NCBI GenBank assembly: GCA_902782875.1
Contig: CACZPE010000134.1
Location: 1-6,001, forward strand
DNA: 6,001 nt
Direction: 5' to 3'
From: an uncultured Ruminococcus sp.
GTDB lineage: Bacteria; Bacillota_A; Clostridia; Oscillospirales; Ruminococcaceae
Both the position numbers and the translations under genes were made by a program. The notes below the pieces were generated by a model. The model saw nothing but the letters and a program-made list of their open reading frames with translations, was not told the origin of the DNA and did no database searches. How positions within the stretch are numbered: position 1 is the stretch's first letter; each line of letters opens with the position of its first letter. This document shows positions 5,033 through 6,001 of this stretch, in pieces.

Positions 5033-5815
5033 TATCGCTATACCAATTATAACCATAAGTATAATCAACCATATTAATACTATAGGTATAGCATAGAACC
5101 ACTTTTTTTCGCCCTTTACGCGCATATCAGCGGCCTTGTCACGGCATTCCTCCATGACCTCGGGCGGTATCAGGCGCAGCGCAAGGGATATAAGGCCGGG
5201 AAGTATGATAACATCATCAAGATATCCCACAACGGGTATGAAGTCGGGTATCAGGTCTATCGGCGACAGCGCATAGGCCACAGCAAGTGCTGTGAGTATC
5301 CTTGCAGAGGCAGGCGTATCCTTGTGTGCAAGCGCAAGCGCAAGCACGGGTATCTGCCCTGTAAGATACATCGCGCGGTCCTTCAGGGACATCTTTACCT
5401 TCTCCGCCTCATCGGGACTTACGGTCATATCCGCCGCCCTGAATTCGATATCGAATATCTCCTGTTCCTTCTCTGAGTGAAGAAAGATATGATACTTGTC
5501 ATGCTTTGTGATATCAAACAGGTCCGTATCATCAAGGCCGCTCCAGAAGTTGTCATACTCGCTCTTGTACAGTGTCCTCGGACGCCTTGTATGAGCAGAA
5601 CCGCCTATCTCGCAGAATGTCCTTGCGGCGGTGGTTATCTTGACATCGGATACAGAGGAAAAGGTCACTCTGCCCCTGTGAATGCGCATCGCGGTCTTAT
5701 CGCTGTTGAATCTGCTGCCTCCGGGCAGCATGAGTCCCGACACAGTCAGCACGATATCCTTTCCGTATTCCGCATTCTCGGCTATGCCATAGGTAAAGTC
5801 GATATCATTTGACAT
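5024..5815 (-). CDS. DUF1232 (YkvA-like) protein with unknown N-terminal domain and C-terminal anchor
   Basis: A 263-residue protein. Residues about 165-217 carry the DUF1232 signature: hydrophobic helices around SPIDLIPDFIPVVGYLDD (184-201), typical of YkvA-like proteins, whose function is not established. Residues 1-135 form a soluble, mostly beta-looking region that I do not recognise (for example DIVLTVSGLMLPGG and HIFLHSEKEQEIFDIEF). Residues about 239-261 (WFYAIPIVLIWLIILMVIIG) form one membrane helix, after the basic segment RVKGEKK, so the bulk is probably cytoplasmic and tail-anchored. Many DUF1232 proteins are near 100-140 residues, so the N-terminal region is an addition. The ATG at 5815 is chosen for the G-rich SD; a TTG at 5836 in frame lies inside a repeat. 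A 70-bp gap of repeat sequence separates it from the upstream gene, with no visible promoter. Confidence 0.88.
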   Translation of the reverse strand: MSNDIDFTYGIAENAEYGKDIVLTVSGLMLPGGSRFNSDKTAMRIHRGRVTFSSVSDVKITTAARTFCEIGGSAHTRRPRTLYKSEYDNFWSGLDDTDLFDITKHDKYHIFLHSEKEQEIFDIEFRAADMTVSPDEAEKVKMSLKDRAMYLTGQIPVLALALAHKDTPASARILTALAVAYALSPIDLIPDFIPVVGYLDDVIILPGLISLALRLIPPEVMEECRDKAADMRVKGEKKWFYAIPIVLIWLIILMVIIGIAIRV

Positions 5816-5818
5816 TTT

Positions 5819-5828
5819 CCCACCCCCC
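5819..5828 (-). promoter_or_regulatory. G-rich ribosome-binding site of the DUF1232 gene
   Basis: GGGGGGTGGG ends 3 bases before the ATG at 5815 on the minus strand. It is not a clean AGGAGG, but the G6 run resembles the site of the EAL gene. It supports the ATG over the in-frame TTG at 5836. Confidence 0.6.
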
Positions 5829-5833
5829 TGTAT

Positions 5834-5888
5834 CAATTAGAAATTAGCAATGAGCAATTGATTGCTAATTTCTAATTGCTAATTGCTA
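5834..5888. repeat. Heptamer inverted and tandem repeat
   Basis: An 18-bp perfect inverted repeat (5834-5851 with 5861-5878) is built from 7-base units. Left of a TG centre are TAGAAAT, TAGCAAT and GAGCAAT (5838-5858). To the right are ATTGCTA, ATTTCTA, ATTGCTA and ATTGCTA (5861-5888). The last unit supplies the TAG stop codon of the upstream gene. Heptads of this TTAGCAA/TTAGAAA kind are, from memory, common intergenic repeats in several genomes, and unit number is likely to vary. It is not a CRISPR: units are 7 bases with no spacers. Confidence 0.8.
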
Positions 5889-6001
5889 ATTATTTATGAT
5901 CTCTTCTATGGTTTTCTCGCCCTTTATGACGCTCTTTATCAGCTTGAATATATCGTCATTGTCATCGGGATGCATAGTCGGGAATGCCTTGAGCATACGC
6001 A
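5886..6001 (-). CDS. C-terminal 37 residues of an unrecognised protein (cut by window edge)
   Basis: An open frame enters from the right edge and ends at TAG (5886-5888). The visible end includes KAFPTMHPDDNDDIFKLI (residues 4-21 of the visible part), then KSVIKGEKTIEEIINN. It is charged, likely helical, without a membrane segment. I cannot assign a family from this fragment. Its stop codon lies inside the heptamer repeat, and 70 bases separate it from the DUF1232 gene on the same strand, so the two may be co-transcribed. Coding status rests on codon pattern and uninterrupted frame. Confidence 0.65.
   Translation of the reverse strand, partial: RMLKAFPTMHPDDNDDIFKLIKSVIKGEKTIEEIINN

Noticed and set aside
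5834..5888. Possible CRISPR array
   Set aside because: Repeat units are 7 bases, directly abutting, with no unique spacers and no cas genes nearby.

Overview
The window reads as an ordinary chromosomal segment of a Clostridia-class Bacillota bacterium. It most resembles a Ruminococcus or another Oscillospiraceae member. The reasons are the sigma-A type promoters, G-rich Shine-Dalgarno (SD) sites, frequent ATA isoleucine codons, a group III type phosphofructokinase, and a palindromic intergenic repeat that I recall from Oscillospiraceae genomes. The organism assignment is inference; no rRNA or marker gene is present.

Every gene I can support lies on the minus strand, so transcription runs from high to low coordinates. 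In that order the window holds: the 3' end of an unrecognised gene (5886-6001, cut by the window edge); a heptamer inverted/tandem repeat (5834-5888); a protein with a DUF1232 (YkvA-like) domain and a C-terminal membrane helix (5024-5815); a 30-residue hydrophobic peptide gene with its own SD, a 5' leader hairpin and a strong terminator (4828-4920); a strong promoter (4695-4723) driving a membrane-anchored PAS-PAS-GGDEF-EAL protein (2349-4634); a 313-bp intergenic stretch with two palindromic elements (2108-2155 and 2250-2317) and a probable pfkA promoter; 6-phosphofructokinase (953-2035); an unrecognised 158-residue protein (387-863) closed by a near-perfect terminator (362-388); and the 5' end of a GNAT acetyltransferase (1-265) with its own -10 box and leader hairpin.

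The genes do not form one pathway. pfkA is central glycolysis. The PAS-GGDEF-EAL protein is probably a c-di-GMP phosphodiesterase: its EAL site is intact, while its GGDEF site is altered at several positions. The 158-residue gene probably shares the pfkA transcript, because the gap between them has a hairpin without a U tract. The 30-residue peptide gene is the least conventional item. I see no phage, CRISPR, toxin-antitoxin or transposase genes, and no clear sign of a new multi-gene system.
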